Below, in pieces: positions 12,630 to 24,744 of a stretch of DNA of 64,000 nt (its first letter is position 1; each line of letters opens with the position of its first letter). Source of the DNA: Siphonodentalium dalli (taxonomy: Eukaryota; Mollusca; Scaphopoda; Gadilida; Siphonodentaliidae); the NCBI GenBank assembly GCA_032622095.1, contig CP136063.1, positions 37,548,106-37,612,105 of the forward strand, written 5' to 3'. A program made the position numbers and the translations under genes. Below the pieces are notes generated by a model. The model saw only the letters and a list, made by a program, of their open reading frames with translations, searched no databases and was not told where the DNA came from.

Positions 12630-12689
12630 AGAGATCTAAATTGCGTAAACAACACTTGGAAGCTCGGGCGATCCATGTCCATTTATACA

Positions 12690-14015
12690 TGTATATATAT
12701 TCACCAGCGAATATGGAACAATTAATATTGTATATCTTTGGAAGTGTTTTCGTCTCCCATTTGTATACAACGTCATATGGGCAAATCTTGTAATCTGATG
12801 GTATATCGGGTTTATAGCAGACAATTTCAATTGAATTTTAATGGTCAATGACTGAGCACTGGCACTAACGTGGTAAACGAGGCTTTGGTGCGTTGATCTA
12901 TTCAAAGGCTCAATTAAATACATATTATGTACTTGTTCGGGTGTGTGAAATTGATAAATTAGTATGCAGGCGCTATGCCAACTAAAGGAATATTACATTC
13001 TACTAACATCGCCAAACATTTGAACCAAATTGGCCGTAGCACTCCATAGAAAACATCGTCAGAACTACGCTCAATTGTAAATATTTACTACTCGATTCGG
13101 GACGAATCTATAGGCGATAAACTAACGAAAACAATTTCGCCATCGAGAGTCACTGCATTTAATTAATATATAAGAATGACGGTGTGTGCTGTGACGTTTG
13201 CTATTCTATTTGTAAAAAATAATACTACATTGAATAGATTATTCTCCATTTCTATGTTATCACCATGCCGGAGTGTTTTACATCACTTAATACAAATAGT
13301 AAAATGTGTGCGATGAACATTTGGATGTTCTTTGTGTGTATTTCTTGACCACCATATGAGGCATTCTTCCTAAATGTTATATGTACCAAAATGTTATATG
13401 TACCAAGCCTCTACCAATTACTGGTCAATTGTTTTGAACATTAGTATACATATATTTACCACTATGGTAACTTATACACATGCAAATACGAGCTTTGTTG
13501 GATTTTGTTCAGTAAAGCTATCCTCATTGTTCAACTTAGATATAATGATCGGCAACATGCATGTACTGAATTGTGTCTAAGTTTGGACTTCTTCGTTTCC
13601 AATTGATCTTTAAAACTTGACACAATATGCTTGCTATATACCATTGACGGGATCCTTTCCGCATACGAATATGAACTCGGTCTGCATGGTGTAATTTTTT
13701 TTCGTATAGTGTTATGGCTACCCTTAAATCCACATATCGATATATATATACACGGTCCGCATTATGACACATGCGCTTGTACTCACGCTGGTATATTGGT
13801 AAAGTTCTTGTTATTACATCAGACCAAATCCCCCAAAATACAATTTTAATACATGTAGTCCACCTTTAAATTTGCAACGATGCGAGTACAGGGGGAATTT
13901 GTCATAAGATGGGTCGAGTCTGGCTGTGTTTTTTTGTGCATATTCAATGTTCCCATTGTGTGCGAGTCAAGAAGAGTAATGACTCTCGATGTACAGGTTT
14001 GGCAGAACTGGGTTT
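12690..14015. other. Unannotated AT-rich DNA
   Basis: No gene was supported on either strand. There is a small direct duplication, TGTTATATGTACCAA, at about 13375-13402. Confidence 0.35.
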
Positions 14016-14019
14016 CGAG

Positions 14020-14356
14020 TTAAAGTCACATGGCCGTTTGTCCCGCACATTAACCTAATGATGTTTGCAATTTAATTTTCCCCGGTATCGAAATAGGTCA
14101 ATAAACTACTCGAAATATTATTCTGCGGGCTGTTCCTGATGCCGTAAACATAAAAAGTCTCTGTTTAACCTATATATGTGGAAATACTTGAACCAGCTCG
14201 AGATATAGCTGTCATGGAAATTATTTTCAATAAAAATATGAAGCCAGGATATCAGTATTTTGTGTATTTGTCAACCTGTCTTATATATACATACTTCCAA
14301 ATTATGTAGACAAAAGTTGGAAGCTGGAGTGATCCATGTCCGTTTCAGGCATGCCA
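14020..14356 (+). repeat. Dispersed repeat family D, copy 4
   Basis: Begins AAAGTCACATGGCCGTTTGTCC and contains CCCGGTATCGAAATAGGTCAATAAA and ATGAAGCCAGGATATCAG. It ends CCAAATTATGTAGACAAAAG, then GGAAGCTGGAGTGATCC. The middle with the GGTGTTTGGGTCCC block is deleted relative to copy 1. Confidence 0.7.
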
Positions 14357-14599
14357 TCTACGAGTGTGCAAATTGTGAAACAACGCCCAAACAGACTCTA
14401 GAAGTCATAACTCCTGAAATAAAATTTGGACCGGACTGATTTCCGATATCATATGCAATATAGACATATAGTCATCAGTAGAAGCCACACATGCATGGCC
14501 ATAATATTGTGCCTATATGTCGCGAAATATGTATACCTCCAAATACAATTAGGATAAAATTGGTGTTCGATCACATTCAACATATTCGTGAGTATAATA

Positions 14600-15045
14600 C
14601 ATGAATATATTATAAACCAATACTTTCGATTTTTTTCCAGTATCGCAATATGTCGATAAATACTTGCACCATACATTTATATATATACGGGGAGTATATG
14701 CCCCTGAAAGTTGCAACGAAGTCACAAAAATACAACTACATGTCAACACGGTCTTTGGGTCCCAAATAGACGACATAAATGACAGTGCACGACACGGAAC
14801 ATAAAAGAACGTTCTGTGTTAGCATATTCCAGATATGCATGGTATAAATGAAGAGTGTTTGTTTTCACTTCTGGGCGAACAAAAATGAAAAATGGATGTC
14901 ACATTGGCAAGTTTTTTGTTTCAGAGCGTATGAAGCCGGTATATCAACATTTCGTGTTTTATCAATTTATCATATATATATATACCTCATTTCAAACTGT
15001 GTGGGCAATATTTGGAAGCTTGAATGAGCTATGTCCGTTTGAGGT
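14600..15045 (+). repeat. Dispersed repeat family D, copy 5
   Basis: Contains CCAGTATCGCAATATGTCGATAAA, CAACACGGTCTTTGGGTCCC, AGAACGTTCTGTGTTAGC, GAGCGTATGAAGCCGGTATATC and TTGGAAGCTTGAATGAGC. Same landmark order as copy 1, longer at the 3' end. Confidence 0.7.
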
Positions 15046-15405
15046 AACTCCGTCACACCAAGTGTTATCAATGCATTTGGGACAGTAATGTTGGCTGAAA
15101 TATGTCAAACTGTGCAGCTTGGCAATCCACATTACATAATTATATAGTTAATTTGGGATATGAGAAAGACACTCTCTACACATAGATTAGCTGCATGCAC
15201 GGTAACACTTATTGTTTTCTAACCGAAAATAACACAGATTATAACATACCGTTGTATATTCTAGGCTGAAAAAAATCAAAGCGTGTTAAACTTCTTTCGA
15301 AAGTCCACATCTGGCCATGCACGACAACCTCTCACTAATGAGTCCATATGCCCAATCTAATTATTTTCTGGTCAATGTAGGACATACCCATGACGGTTGT
15401 ATAGT

Positions 15406-17395
15406 TAGTCTGGTCGTTGAAGCATTGGACCTAGAACAAATTGTTTACAAGCTGTTTTTTTGTGTCTTATTGTCGGGCAGAATGTAGGAAACATATCCAA
15501 AATCCGCTAAAATCCGCTTTGGGGAAAATTCTCTATTGAAGATGGCGTCCATAATGTCTGTTGTTATCGGAAAATACTGAATTCTGCGGCAGGTGCTCCA
15601 ATTAATGCCAAATTCGTAATAAATTGAAATATACACAAACATTGCTTAGTCGTAAACCATATATGTAGAATATTTTTCCCAAAATGGCCACCAAAATGGA
15701 CAAAATCGAATGAAATTTACATTTAGTGCAAAATTGAATAGCTAGTCCTAATCGTGTGATATATGTGTAATTAAACAGCTAAACGGGATTTAGTAGGGAT
15801 GTATTGACTATGCGGCCTTTCTCTAGAAGCAGAAATATATGTATTCAGAGCAGTCTCACGAATGAGACCGATCACCATTTATTTTTATATCTACGGTATA
15901 AAACCTTAAAAAATGAATTGCTATAAAACGGTATGAATTATGTTCATATTGTACTGGAGAGAATGCGTAGATCCTATTGTACGTTTCTCAAAAATAGTAG
16001 TTATAGTTGCCTCAGATCAAGTGATAAAACACGAATATTTCCCTTTTATCACAAGAATGCGTGATGGTGTACCATGAACTAAATTTATTAAATCACAAAT
16101 GAGTACCATAGACTGTCTTCAATAAATTCAAAACTTGACCAACATTGCCTACATAATCTGTGACAGAGACTGTGTTTATACCTGTAAATTATATTTGGTT
16201 GAATTCACCAAGGCCACATCTACGCGAAACTTACTACGTTGTCTTCAACCGCATCACCGCGTTTACCCATTTTCCATAATGTTACACATGTCTGTTGCAC
16301 ACAGAACCACAACTAACAATATTGGGCGAATGTTCAACGTTGGAATAACATCTTAAACGATGATCACCTGATATTTAGCACGATTACGTGGGTGATAATG
16401 GTAATACATTTTCAAACAAAAATATACTGAAAACTAATAGTGTGCATTGCGCTGTAGCTTATTCTAGTTGTAAAGTGGCCACTGAAGTAATTTTAACAAA
16501 ATTGTCTACTAAGAAACCGGGTTGGTAGCAGAATGAAAATTAGTCTTACATACAATATACTATGTACAGTCTCTTTGACCTGGTGAGATTCGGTGCTAAT
16601 CCATTGAAGATATGAGTGTTTATTTACAGTATAATAACCATTGCGACATACGTGTATCGTTTATTATCACCGGGAGTGTTGACAATTCCGGAAATATAAC
16701 AAGTATTTATACCTCTAGAGTATGCACTTAAATTTCGGCGTTGCATTCAATATTTAATCACCATGCCGAATGAAACTACCATGCACTGTGAGGCGAAACA
16801 CTAGTTCGTGTGTTGCATGCACGAGCTATTTTTGTTTAGCCCAACAGTTGGATGTTGGATAAGCAGAAGACCCAAACGTTAAAGACGTAAATCATTGGGG
16901 GTTGACTTGCTGTGCAGTGACCGATGATCCTTCAGATTGATCTGTTTTAATGATGTGTGTACCTTTAAAGATATTTAACAACCGACTTGTATATTGCCAA
17001 TACGTATTTCACTCTTATGTAGTTACCCAATATGTTGCTTTCTGCGTGGTATGGTTTGGAGTTGCGGCCATTTTGACAGCCATTTCATGGCCACGATTGT
17101 ATAATTTTCTGTCCGTGTCACTCTACTCGCTCCCGCATTCTAATTTAACACAAACTGATATAACGGCATAATTCTGATGCCACTATATATCGTATAATGA
17201 CTTATATCGAGAACTGATGTAGTATAGACAACCATGCTGGACGCCATCGTGGATAACAAAGTTTCCCCAACGCGGATTTTTGCGGATTTTGGATATGTTG
17301 TTCCTGATGCTTTTCCGCGTCGAATGACACCGAAAACAGCTTGTAAACAATTTGTTCTAGGTTCACCTCAAAATCGAGTCTCAACGACCAGACTA
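15406..17395. mobile_element. 1,990-bp non-autonomous TIR transposon, 3-bp TSD
   Basis: The ends are long imperfect inverted repeats of about 165 bp (15406-15570 and 17230-17395). They open with an identical 15-mer, TAGTCTGGTCGTTGA, and also share CCTAGAACAAATTGTTTAC and ATATCCAAAATCCGC. Flanking AGT at 15403-15405 and 17396-17398 matches a single AGT (18835-18837) in the uninterrupted unit U2. The 1.65-kb interior is AT-rich and has no recognisable transposase. The 3-bp duplication is compatible with PIF/Harbinger- or CACTA-type elements among others, and I do not assign a superfamily. Confidence 0.9.
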
Positions 17396-17613
17396 AGTGT
17401 CAAATCGGACAAGGCAACTTTATTGTAATTAGAACTCGGAAATGTAACATGGGACCAATACTTCAACACATAATACTGCCTTTATGTTAAATTTCACCAG
17501 CGCCTGTGTACCCGAGTATTATGAAACCCACTTATTAGTAAGAAATGTCCGGAATCGGGCGATTAGTTGTAACTATACATACTTTATTAAATCGTCAAAA
17601 GGGTAAATTGGCG

Positions 17614-17975
17614 AGCACGAATTAATGTTATGCTGGCTTCATATGCTCAGAAAAAAATCATGTTCATTATCACCGCTATTTCGCAGTCGTGTTCAACTTA
17701 TCGCACAAAAGTGAAACAAAACGCTCTTTATTATTACCAATCAGGAATAGACTAACACGGCACGCTCTTTTCTGTTCCATGCCGTGCATATGGCTGTTGT
17801 TTGGGAATCAAATGCCGTGTTAAAATTGTGTTTTGTTCACTTCAATGCGACATGCAGGCACAGGCAATGCCTACAGAAATGTAGTTCAAGCATTTATAGA
17901 CCTATTTCGATACCGGGAAAATTAAAAGGGGAAACATGTATTTTGAGGTGCAAACGGCCATTTGGCTTTATATTA
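17614..17975 (-). repeat. Dispersed repeat family D, inverted copy inside U1
   Basis: Reverse complement shows AAAGCCAAATGGCCGTTTG, CCCGGTATCGAAATAGGTC, AACACGGCATTTGATTCCC, AAAGAGCGTTTTG and GAGCATATGAAGCCAGCAT. The same copy is carried in U2 (19054-19415) and in U3 (20266-20475 plus 21935-22095). Confidence 0.75.
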
Positions 17976-18535
17976 AAACAAAAATTGGATTAATTTTTTT
18001 TTCTGGATTGAGCTATGCTTCAGATAACGTTTTTTTTATTCTGGTAAATAACTATATTCCAATGCTCTGACCAACTTAGAGCACCACGTCCAATGGGTTA
18101 ACTGGAAAATCCAGTTGGGCGTGTGTTGACAAAGAAACACAACCCGTGCGCTGTGCGACATTGAACACGCTTGAAAATGGATGTGCTTTACAAACAAATC
18201 GGGTAACTATTGTTACAAGAGATGGAGCTATAACTTTCCAGATCGAGAAAAGAATCTAACTCTCCCAACAGAATATAGGCGCTGTCTTGCTAGATCGAGA
18301 AAAGAATCCCAACTCTATCAACAGATGTGGTAACGTGAGCCAATATATAATCTCGTTGCCGATAAGATTGCATAATTCAACGATTCGACCACATGCTTAA
18401 GTGTGCCCCATCCGACATTGTTGACTGGCACTCCAATAAACACTTATGGTATACAGTGTTTGTGGTTTAGTTGCACATTAATGAATATTTAAGAGCATGA
18501 TTAGTGAAAATTTAATTAGTGACCCATTTGAGATA

Positions 18536-19973
18536 GTCAAAATGTGCAGCTTGGCAATCCACATGACATATTTATATAGTTCATTTGGGATATGAGAAAG
18601 ACACTCTCTACACATAGATTAGCTGCATGCATGATAACACTTACTGTTTGGTGACCGAAAATAACACAGATTATAACATACTGTTATATATACTAGGCTG
18701 GAAACAAATCAAAGCATATTAAACTTATTTCGAAAGTCGACATCTGGCCATGCACGACAACCTCTCACCAATGAGCCCATTGACCAATCTAATTATTTTC
18801 TGGTCAATGTAGGACATACCCATTACGGTTGTATAGTGTCAAATCTGACAAGGCAAATCGGAAATGTAACATGGGGTCAATACCTTATCACATATTGAAA
18901 ATAATATTGTAATACTGCCTTTTTGGGAAATTTCACCAGCGCCTGTGTACCCGAGTATTATGAAACCCACTTATTAGTAAGAATGTCCAGAATCGGGCGA
19001 TTAGTTGTAACTATACATACTTTATTAAATCTTCAAAAGGGTAAATTGGCGAGCACGAATTAATGTTATGCTGGCTTCATGTGCTCTTTAAAAAATAATG
19101 TTCATTATCACCGCCATTTCGCAGTCGTTTTCAACTTATCGCACAAAAGTGAAACAAAACGCTCTTTATTATTACCAATCAGGAATAGACTAACACGGCA
19201 CGCTCTTTTCTGTTCCATGCCGTGCATATGGCTGTTGTTTGGGAATCAAATGCCGTGTTAAAATTGTGTTTTGTTCACTTCAATGCGACATGCAGGCACA
19301 TGCAATGCCTACAGAAATGTAGTTCAAGCATTTATAGACCTATTTCGATACCGGGAAAATTAAAAGGGGAAACATGTATTTTGAGGTGCAAACCGCCATA
19401 TGGCTTTAGATTAAAACAAAAATTGGAATAATTATTTTCTTCTGGATTGAGCTATGCTCCAGATAACGTTTTTTTTATTCTGGTAAATAACTATATTCCA
19501 ATGCTCTGACCAACTTAGAGCACCACGTCCAATGGGTTAACTGGAAAATCCAGTTGGGCGTGTGTTGACCAAGAAACACAACCCGTGCGCTGTGCGACAT
19601 TGAACACTCTTGAAAATGGATGTGATTTACAAACAAATCGGGTAACTATTGTTACAAGAGATGGAGCTATAACTTTCCAGATCGAGAAAAGAATCTAACT
19701 CCCCAACAGATATAGGCGCTGTCTTGCTAGATCGAGAAAAGAATCCCAACTCTATCAACAGATGTGGTAACGTGAGCCAATATAATAATCTCGTTGCTGA
19801 TAAGATTGCATAATTCAACGATTCGACCACATGCTTAAGTGTGCCCCATCCGACATTGTTGACTGGCACTCCAATAAACACTTATGGTATACAGTGTTTG
19901 TGGTTTAGTTGCACATTATTGAATATTTAAGAGCATGATTAGTGAAAAATTAATTAGTGACCCATTTGAGATA
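18536..19973. repeat. Tandem unit U2 (1,438 bp, uninterrupted)
   Basis: This is the cleanest copy of the U repeat and the reference for insertions in U1 and U3. The pre-integration site for the U1 transposon is GTATAGTGTC at 18831-18840. Short open frames in it are not conserved between units. Confidence 0.9.
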
Positions 19974-20556
19974 GTCAAAATGTGCAGCTTGGCAATCCAC
20001 ATTACATATTTATATAGTTCATTTGGGATATGAGAAAGACACTCTCTACACATAGATTAGCTGCATGCATGATAACACTTACTGTTTGGTGACCGAAAAT
20101 AACACAGATTATAACATACTGTTATATATACTAGGCTGGGAAATTTCACCAGCTCCTGAGTACCCGAGTATTATGAAACCCACTTATTAGTAAGAATGTC
20201 CAGAATCGGGCGATTAGTTGTAACTATACATACTTTATTAAATCTTCAAAAGGGTAAATTGGCGAGCACGAATTAATGTTATGCTGGCTTCATGTGCTCT
20301 TTAAAAAATAATGTTCATTATCACCGCCATTTTGCAGGCGTTTTCAACTTATCGCACAAAAGTGAAAAAAACGCGCTTTGTTATTACCAATAAGAAATAG
20401 ACTAGCACGAAACGCTCTTTTTTGTTCCATGTCGTGCATATGGCTATTGTTTGGGAACCAAGTACCGTGTTAAAACAGGGGGGATGGGTAAACAAAATTA
20501 AATTACAGATACAAGGTGGAAATTTTGTGTTTTTCAGTTTTTGGGACCCACTACAC

Positions 20557-20642
20557 CGGGAGCGTAAGTTTTTTACACCCAGGTCTGGGACACCCACCCG
20601 GGACCGTACGTTTTTTCCAACCAGGTCTGGGACACCCGCCCC
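20557..20642. repeat. Tandem dimer of ~43 bp
   Basis: Two units, each ending CAGGTCTGGGACACCC with a TTTTTT stretch before it, lie near the left end of the hAT-like element. A related segment (TCTGGGATACCCACCC..TTTTTTCCGACCC) sits near its right end (about 21877-21931). Confidence 0.75.
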
Positions 20643-21395
20643 CACAATTTATGTAAATTCTACTAAATAATGTGTTGTTGGCAGGGTAAGGGTCTCTCAT
20701 TGTGTCTGCATCGGAACTGAGAGAACGCTGATCAAGTACACCCCCAACAAATAAACAAACAAAGCACATGTCTGAAAAATATGCCAACAAAACCTTTAAA
20801 AACTCAAATATTTATGGTTATAAATGTCAAATTACCCACTTTAACAGGATAGTTGTGTCCCTTATTAGCAATAGGTTAAAATATGTGCATGTGTAAAGTA
20901 AAAACACCATCAATTTGATTAAATAAACACAGTTCCAGTCTTCTCCATGTCGGAAATCACTGGTGTGCAATGATGAGCTCCCCTTAAATCATTCTAGGCG
21001 AGTAGCTCTCATACAAAATGTCAAGGCGAGTAGTATCTCCAGATGGCCTGAGGGGGAGTACGGGAGGGGGTCAGGGGGACTCCCCGGAACATTTTGAAAA
21101 TTAGATGCTCTGAGATTGGATCTGGAGCCTTTTAATGCTCCAATCACTGTTCAACTAACGATTTTGTGTCAATAAGAGACAAAGATGCAATGCCACATTG
21201 CTAATAGTACACAAGCAAGTAAGTTGGTATATTTGAAATAAAGGTATCTGATATATTACGCACATTTGAAGCATGTGTATTCTGAGTTATCTGTTGTGCA
21301 GAAATTGTATTGCCGATGTGAATCGGAATCAGTTCGATTTTGAATTGATTCCTCGATCTATTTTAGTAAATAGCGCATATAATAAAAAAAACTTT

Positions 21396-21542
21396 CGTGT
21401 TTTGAGTGAATACCAGAATTACCTCATTCGTGGTCACAGTGAGATACTGGAATCATCACTCGTGGCCTTTAGCCACTCGTGATGATTCCAGTATATCACT
21501 GTGACCACTCATGAGATACTTCCAGTATTCACTCAAAACACG
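21396..21542. repeat. 147-bp imperfect palindrome
   Basis: Arms from CGTGTTTTGAGTGAATAC to its complement at 21542 pair almost throughout, including GTGGTCACAGTGAGATA and TGGAATCATCACTCGTGG. They meet at a loop near 21466. It may be a MITE nested in the hAT-like element or a structural part of it. Confidence 0.88.
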
Positions 21543-22095
21543 CAGGTATCCTCCATGTATAATAAATTAAAAAAAAAAAGCCATGATAAACTATGAGAAA
21601 AGATGAGAATGGATTTTGTTTATTGCAATTTTTTTCCTCGACCAAAACCGGACCCACCCCATGATTTCAACTGTTAAAGGGAGAAATTGTGGACAAATAA
21701 ATAAATATAGAGCCCCCTCACTTGTATAAGACTATAGCATGCACTACTACATGCATCTGATTGTTTCAATGATTCAATTCATTTTGAAGCTGTAATTTGT
21801 CTTAGAAATGATTTTGGAAAAAAAATTGCATGAGATCAGCTGATGGCATCAGAAAACAAGTCTGCATTCCGGACTCTGGGATACCCACCCACCAGGTCCT
21901 TGTATCATGTAATTTTTTCCGACCCCCCCCCCCGGTTAAAATTGTATATTTTGTTTACTTCAATGCGACATGCAGGCACAGGCAATGCCTACAGAAATGT
22001 AGTTCAAGCATTTATAGACCTATTTCGATACCGGGAAAACATAACAGGGGAAGCATGTATTTTGAGATGCAAACCGCCATATGACTTTAGATTAA

Positions 22096-22596
22096 TAGCA
22101 TGGGAAGCCTTCATTGTCGAAATATTCATATTTGATCCAACCACACAAACAGACAGACTATTACAATGTACATAGTTGTGTTCATACATGTATATACCAC
22201 AATCATCGCGTAAATAGCATGCTACCATCAAGATCTACTATGTATTATCTAAACAAGAACCTGACTGCGTTACAGAGGACAGCGCAATTCTATCGGACAA
22301 TCACACAAAAAGTATATAAACGCTCTTTATTATTTCCATATCAGGAATACACTAACAAAGAACGCTCTTTATGTGTATCATCATAATATAAACAAACGCC
22401 AGAAAATGTAACTTTGTTGTGCACTTGTTTACATAACAATGGGTAAACATCTGACAATAACATCATGTTTATGCGACATGTCTAATTGCTATACGAACAA
22501 AGTCTGTCTATATTTGAATATATTTTCTGTTTATGGCTGTTTTCAACGGAGGTGAGTATTTTACCAGCATACCCACCACCAAGGCCTCCCGTTCAT
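22096..22596. mobile_element. 501-bp TTAA-flanked insertion in U3
   Basis: U2 reads GATTAAAACAAAAATTGG without interruption. In U3 a 501-bp segment sits between TTAA (22092-22095) and TTAA (22597-22600). Ends are loosely inverted: GGGAAGCCTT on the left, AAGGCCTCCC on the right. TTAA targets are typical of piggyBac and Kolobok elements. No transposase is present. It carries a short piece related to family D (AACGCTCTTTATTATT, about 22320), so its history may be composite. Confidence 0.6.
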
Positions 22597-23125
22597 TTAA
22601 AACAAAAATTGGAATTAATTTTTTGTTTGGATTGAGCTGTTTTTTTATTCTGGTAAATAACTATATTCCAATGCTCTGGCCAACTTAGAGCACCACATCC
22701 AATGGGTTAACTGGAAAGTCCAGTTGGGCGTGTGTTGACCAAGAAACACAACCCGTGCGCTGTACGACATTGAACAATCTTGATAATGGATGTGCTTTAC
22801 ACATAAATCGGGAAACGATTGTTACAAAAGGTGTAGCTAGATCTTTCCAGATCGAGAAAAGAATCCTAAATCTCCCAACATATTATAGGCGCTGTCGTGC
22901 TAGATCAAGAACAGAATCCCAACTCTATCAACAGATGTGGTAAGGAGAGCCAGTATGTAATCTCGTTGCTGATAAGATTGCATTATTCAACGATTCGACC
23001 ATATGCTTAAGTGGTCCCAATCCGACATTGTTGACTGGCACTCCAATAAACACGTATGGTATATAGTGTTTGTGGTTTCGTTGCCCATTAACGAATATTT
23101 AAGAGCATGGTTAGTGAAAATTTGT

Positions 23126-24075
23126 GTGAAATCGGACATGAGCGAGCGATATTTTTAAACGCGCCAAAATCGTGACAGATAAACACACACACACCCTCTC
23201 ACGCTATCTCACGCCCCACATATAGAGCCTCTCACACACACACATCTCACACACTTGTTATATAGCTTATTTGGTGTATATACAAAATACTGATATCCGA
23301 ATAAAATAAAATACCATAAAATGTATAATTTTATTACATCATCCTACTGTTATTCCATTCGTAGTCATAATATATAAATACAATCACCGATATACATGTA
23401 CAAACAAAAGATGACCCTACCTTGCCAGTCTAATCCGAAAAAACTACCGGAATGTCACATTCGAACTATTATTATATGATTTTGACTGGCTAATAGTGAC
23501 ATATTGTTAATATTATTATACTACTTGGTCAGTATGTTATCGACCAAAATATATCGGACCTAGGAATACTCATAATAACCTTATTTCGCGCTCCGCGTAT
23601 AAGGTGCCGCATTTCTTGGTATGCAGTGGGACATGGTCGTTTTATTTATATAAACGTGAATTTTTGGAGAGGAAAAGAAGTCGAACTGCGACCCGGAGGC
23701 CGAGTCCGGTAAATGATGTGGTTGGGAATTATGGTGATATGCATGAGAAACCTTCAGTGATAAGCCTTATATAGTTGTCATAATTTTGAAGGATTAGTTG
23801 TTTTAACGGAATTATGAGTTGGTCATTCGTGAAACCAAAATATTTTATATTCCATAATTGCAATCATGGGTATATAATATATGATCTGGAATGCGTTGCA
23901 ATTTCTGACAGTGCTATTGCTCGTCAGTGCCATATTTCACACCGATACGACGTTACGGTCGTTTCATCGGGCTCATATCGCAGTCGGTATCAAACTAACC
24001 AGGCAATAGACTGTAATAGCCCAATAATTATTATTGGAGACTGTCCATCAATCATACTCCTTGTCATACTCGATT
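23126..24075. other. Unannotated DNA with CA/CTCACG simple repeats
   Basis: Positions 23150-23179 are an exact 30-nt match to 61975-62004. A (CA)n and CTCACGC-rich microsatellite lies at 23182-23257. The open frame at 23814-24083 shows no recognisable domain or splice signal. Confidence 0.4.
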
Positions 24076-24083
24076 ATGGCTAG

Positions 24084-24262
24084 GCCCAGTTTCATAAAAG
24101 CAACTGACAAAGTTGGGACGTAAGATGGTCTTAAGTTCAAACTTCAGTCGTAAGTGCGTTTCACGAACAGTGTCTTACTTAATATAGTCTTAATTTTGGT
24201 CTTAACTTTAAGTCTAACGTGAGGTTCTTAAGAAAAATCCTAAAGTTAAGACATAAGTTATG
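24084..24262. repeat. Short dispersed repeat rich in TCTTAA/TTAAGA motifs
   Basis: Begins GCCCAGTTTCATAAAAGCAA and continues with many short inverted TTAAG/CTTAA motifs (GGTCTTAAGTT, TAGTCTTAATTTTGG, TTCTTAAGAAAAATCC). This resembles a type of invertebrate repeat beginning GCCCAGTTTCATAAA. Family name not known to me. Confidence 0.45.
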
Positions 24263-24744
24263 GTCCTCCTTTTGTCGGAAATATAGATGGGGTCTGGTTT
24301 AAGTATGTTTATATATAAATTTAAATGAATAACATCTTACGAACACGGAGGGATGTTTCGGAAATTGTGGTCTATAGTTAATAGCCAACTGGTACGCTCT
24401 AGCAGGGACGTGGTCTGCAGTGGTTGCGCGATTGGCGGGGTGTGATGCAGTGTCCATTCCCAATACTAACTGGAAAAAGCCAATACCTAACTATACAGTT
24501 CTCATTGTTGTAACAAAAAGAATATATTTTCATAGATTTGAACAGTATTTGCGATTCAAATCACAGAATTGTAATGTTTACAGTAATCATGTTATGACAA
24601 TTGGTCCGAACATTTCCACATCTATAGGATATTAGTGAATGAGTTATACTCAGCTGTTTGATAAGTTCTGATTTCGGCTATTTTTATATGCTTTCCATGC
24701 TATATTATTATGTTATAATTTGATTGTAAAATGCCATTGTAAAC
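24263..24744. other. Unannotated AT-rich DNA before the satellite
   Basis: No gene or repeat recognised. The first recognisable satellite monomer begins at about 24745. Confidence 0.4.

Larger units (their letters stand above)
11552..12680 (+). repeat. Dispersed repeat family D, copy 3, split by a LINE fragment
   Basis: The left part (11552-11880) carries GCCATATGGTAG, GGTATCGATATAGGTTGATA, GAACACGGTGTTTGGGTCCC, AAGAAGCTGATATATAAAC and GTCAACCTATTTTATACTCC. The D tail (AAATTGCGTAAACAACACTTGGAAGCTCG..GATCCATGTCC) resumes only at about 12630. Copy 4 has these parts contiguous, so the LINE at 11881-12629 inserted into this copy. Confidence 0.75.
15103..18535. repeat. Tandem unit U1 (~1.44 kb plus a 1,990-bp insertion)
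   Basis: U1 is 15103-15405 plus 17396-18535. It matches U2 (18536-19973) along its length, starting at GTCAAACTGTGCAGCTTGG and ending TTAGTGAAAATTTAATTAG. Inside, 17614-17975 is an inverted copy of repeat family D. No coding frame is shared between units. Unit identity by eye is above 90 percent. Confidence 0.9.
20476..21934. mobile_element. hAT-like non-autonomous DNA transposon in U3
   Basis: The insertion is flanked by GTTAAAA (20469-20475 and 21935-21941; 7 of 8 bp if an 8-bp duplication is taken). U2 has one copy at the same place. The ends are imperfect inverted repeats. The left starts CAGGGGGGATGG and has AAATTACAGATACAAGG. The reversed right end starts CGGGGGGGGGGG and has AAATTACATGATACAAGG. 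A CAGGG-type terminus with a 7-8 bp duplication fits hAT. There is no transposase. The interior holds a GGTCTGGGACACCC tandem pair (about 20557-20642), a GC-rich patch near 21050-21090 and a large hairpin. Confidence 0.78.
19974..23125. repeat. Tandem unit U3, broken by two insertions and a deletion
   Basis: U3 can be rebuilt from 19974-20140, 20141-20475, 21935-22095 and 22597-23125 by comparison with U2. Between 20140 and 20141 about 226 bp are missing (U2 counterpart about 18702-18926), with GGAAA-type microhomology at the join. The gaps at 20476-21934 and 22096-22596 are transposon insertions, described separately. Confidence 0.85.
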